Of a DNA stretch of 64,000 nt, positions 61,244 through 64,000 are shown in pieces. The stretch comes from Amoebophrya sp. A120 (lineage: Eukaryota; Sar; Dinophyceae; Syndiniales; Amoebophryaceae), in contig CAJINV010000005.1 of the NCBI GenBank assembly GCA_905178155.1, positions 3,713,253-3,777,252 of the forward strand, given 5' to 3'. Position numbers and translations under genes: made by a program. Under the pieces are notes generated by a model. The model saw only the letters and a program-made list of their open reading frames with translations. It did not search any database and was not told the DNA's origin. Each line of letters opens with the position of its first letter. The first letter of the stretch is position 1.

Positions 61244-64000
61244 TCACACGTGGCCCAACTCCCCCTCGCTCTCGTCCGCCGGAAAGTCGTCTGTAACCGC
61301 CGGCAGCCACGTGATTGGGTGGTGCCCGATTCTTCCGAGCAACCCAAAGTTGCAGAACAACGCACGGACCCCGGCGGGAAGTTGATAATGGTGTTCCGTT
61401 TTTGGGCGTTTGTGGGCGGAGGAACCGCCGTCTTCCGAGACGTTTCGACCGCACGAGCCCCGTGGCGCGCCCACCTGCATCCCCAGTGCCATTGCCAGCG
61501 CACGCCACAGCAGCTGCTCCTGCTGCCCTGTAAGTTTCTGCGAAGGAAAAAGCGGTCCGCCTTCATCGAGTCGCAAAAATTCCGGGTCCGACATATGGCC
61601 TACTCAGCTGGAGAGACCATCGTCAAGTGGAACGATGTTGTAAACCGGTCAGAATTACTCTACTAACTTCTTCTTCATACATATGAAACGGAAGAACGCA
61701 AATAAACCATATTGCTCCAACTTCTGCATCGAAAAATTGAACGAACTTCAAAGCGGTGCTAAATATCATATTAGATATTGTACTGTTGAGCTGATGTGCA
61801 ACTAAGACTATAGGCAGATGCAGATCATCGGCATTCTGCATCACAAAACGTTCCATTTGAGATTGTTATCCAACCGAGCATGTGATACGCCAGCAGCTTC
61901 TCCTCTGTTTGCCAGCCCACCAAGTTCACTTGCCTGCTCAAGGCATCGGTACTCGCACTGGTGTGCAAAGAATTCGCCTTCGTGAGGTCGAAGCCCGCAC
62001 GTTCCGCGATCCTCTTCATGTCCTCACCCCACCTGAGGGACGAACCCACGGCGCCCGCAGCGTGAAAGACTAGCGAGTTCTTGTTTGGGTACAGAGCTTG
62101 GAGCAGTTCGTTCAGAAACAACACCTCGTCATCCCAGCTCAGCAGCACCATCATGCTTTCCATGCACATTTGCGCCCGCTCGAGACTCTGCTCTGCTGGA
62201 AGCACCTCTACACCAGCGCCGTCGTTCTCGTTGGCACCATCATGCATGTACGGGTGGTAGCCCGCGCACTTCTCCGTGTAGGCGTTTCCCCACCCGCACG
62301 CACACAACGCCTGCGTGAGCGGTAGTTCATTGTAGTCCTTGGGACTGTCTACGACGTGGCTCTCGTTCTTTTTCACGAAGAACTCCGGCACTTCAACTTC
62401 GTCGAGGCATTTCTGTCCCCACCGGAGAAACACGGCTCGGAATCCCTCCATGCCGCCCGCCAGGTGGTAGTAACCCCGGCCGCGGGCGTGCTGCGGGTAG
62501 CTCGTGCCTTCATCCAGGTGTCGAGCCTCACAGGGCGGCAAGGCTTCTTTTTGAAGATGCGAGTTGTCTTCACCAGAGTCTGCAATTGGCTCCGAAGATG
62601 TTGAAGAAGAAGTGGAACTAGAGGAACCCGAATTTTTTCCAGGAGGACCAGCTGCATTTTTCCCATTCCGGCCTGTGTGGACATGACAGACGCTGTCCTT
62701 GTCCGCGTTCGCCAGGAAGCTCGCGTAGACAACCGAAAGCGTGACTTCTTCTTGTTTGAAATAAGCTACATCGTTGCTATGATGTTGCGACTGGGTCGGC
62801 GAGAAGAAGTTCACTTGCCTGTCCGCTTCCTCCGCTACCGGACCCCGGAGAAACGCGGTGGCGCTCGTTTCGGTGGCGCCGCACCGAATGTTGCTGCTCG
62901 ACAAAGGGTGCAGCTCGATCAATGTTCGCACCGCGTCGTCGATAGATTCCGCGTGCCGCACAGAATGACAGGCGCGGGCACTGCCAGTAGCTGGCTTGTC
63001 GTTCTTGAGGCTGGAGGACTCCGCCGCCCACACCTGGTGCCAGTTGTCACACACCCGCAGCAGGTTCTGGAAGGGTGGGAAATCTTGCAGCGTTTGCTTT
63101 ACAGTGCTTGAGGCGCCCCCTTCCTCGTCGTTGTAAACTGTGTCGTTCATAATTTGCGGTATCGCGAAGGCAATCTGCGCGCTCGCGCCGCCCATGGAAA
63201 ACATGTTGTGTTCCTGAATGGCGATGGCCTCCAGCTTGGCTTCCTCCCATCCGTGCAAAACGCGCATGTGGTGCGACCGCTGCAGCGTCGGCCCACGGTT
63301 CCCGTACGTGTTCAACGAGAAAACGGCCTGCTCAAATCTTTTCAAAATTTCGTTCGGCTCGTCCGCTCGGAGGCGCGCGCCAGCGGTTGCGTAGCCGAAA
63401 ACTTTCACTGGGAAAGCGCCCGTCTTCACGGATTCTTCGGAAAAGTTGGTGTCGTTGGCGACACGAATGCGACTTGCTAAGTCGAAAACGAGAGACTTGG
63501 CGGCGAGTTTGCAGGGGTTGGTCGTTTTTTGCTCTGATGTTTCTTGTTCATCATCTCCATCGTCGGTCGAAGATGACAGTTGTGTCGGCGCACGACCACA
63601 CGCGACTAAAATGTCGTCGACTTCTGTCGCGCAGCCGGCGCCAGGAACAAATTCCAAGGTGTTTGGCTTAATGAAAGATGGTAACAGCTGCAGCACCGTC
63701 GTTCTCGTATAATTATCCCGCTCTTGTCCTACTTCTACTACTCCAATAGGATGATCCTCGCTAGTACTCCGGCGGCACCGCTGCAGCACCTTCGCTCGAG
63801 TCCCGGAGCTGCCGATGTCCAGTCCGATCCACAGTTGGAGCATCGGGCAATTGCCGGCGTCAACTGTGCAGGTTCTTGGGCGAGGATCGTGGTTTTGTTC
63901 TTCGGAAGTTGAATTTATTTTCCCATCACTGTAGTTATCATCGTCGGCGGTCGAGGTAGTTGTAGCTTGATGCGCCCCAACAGACGCGTCCTCCTGTTTC
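61244..64000 (-). CDS. GDA1/CD39-family nucleoside phosphatase (apyrase), 5' partial
   Basis: Exon 64000-61875 and exon 61599-61244 join by GT-AG (GTTGGA...GAGTAG, phase 1; HMLG to HMSDPEF). The frame is open to the window edge, with about 50 residues before the first motif, so the start lies outside. Apyrase conserved regions, counted from the Met at 63843: ACR1 WIGLDIGSSGTRAK (6-18), ACR2 GYATAGARL (about 147), ACR4 MGGASAQIAF (about 214) and ACR5-like YHLAGGMEGFRAVF (about 456). ACR1 has DIGSSGTR rather than the commoner DAGSSGTR. Members hydrolyse nucleoside tri- and diphosphates, often in the secretory pathway or outside the cell. Cysteines and Asn-x-Ser/Thr sites fit a lumenal domain. 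Serine/acidic insertions enlarge the middle. Confidence 0.85.

Overview
The window is eukaryotic nuclear DNA. Most genes are split by short introns, and the proteins include tubulin-modifying, secretory-pathway, LIM, EF-hand and leucine-rich-repeat families with long Ser/Gly/Ala/Pro-rich stretches. Every gene I can support lies on the minus strand, in a head-to-tail row. That layout, together with short transposon-like introns that carry terminal inverted repeats (TIRs), points to a dinoflagellate-lineage alveolate. A parasitic syndinian of the Amoebophrya type fits best, because introner elements and non-canonical introns are known from that group. The assignment is an inference: no rRNA gene or spliced-leader gene was seen.

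Layout, read in the direction of transcription (64000 to 1). A GDA1/CD39 apyrase enters from the right edge (5' end missing). It is followed by a small secreted Ala/Gly/Cys-rich protein (59912-60619), a 1705-residue single-exon protein with leucine-rich-like repeats (53316-58433), a five-exon possible ATP-grasp protein (48308-52239), an alpha/beta hydrolase (45428-46765), a kinase-like plus leucine-rich-repeat protein (39439-44584), a candidate small gene (38860-39159), a signal peptidase complex subunit 2 homologue (36482-37892), a weak two-helix membrane candidate (34930-35488) and a secreted or membrane EF-hand protein (32664-34352). Next come an exon cluster and a SnoaL/NTF2-fold gene (28258-30945), a TTLL1-like tubulin ligase (23987-27546), a TMEM42-like membrane protein (22429-23286), a CAP-LIM fusion (19272-21909), a four-exon membrane protein (13608-16756), and a giant gene of more than 3,820 codons (1-12112) that runs off the left edge.

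The main system is a population of at least twelve introner-like elements of about 160-315 bp inserted in coding sequence. Most begin TAT and end ATA on either strand, have terminal inverted repeats, and are flanked by an exact or degraded 5-bp target duplication. At the well-resolved sites, removing the element plus one duplication copy restores the host reading frame, often without a GT-AG pair. Several unrelated TIR families share the same termini and duplication length, which suggests one mobilising activity. A second repeat class (about 735 bp, GC-rich, hairpin-rich) occurs twice, once inside an intron. A 1.2-kb GC-rich island near 17500-18740 remains unexplained.

The genes do not form one pathway. 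They look like independent housekeeping and lineage-specific genes in a dense unidirectional array. Exon borders below were chosen by reading-frame phase, splice motif and protein-family continuity. None has been checked against transcripts.
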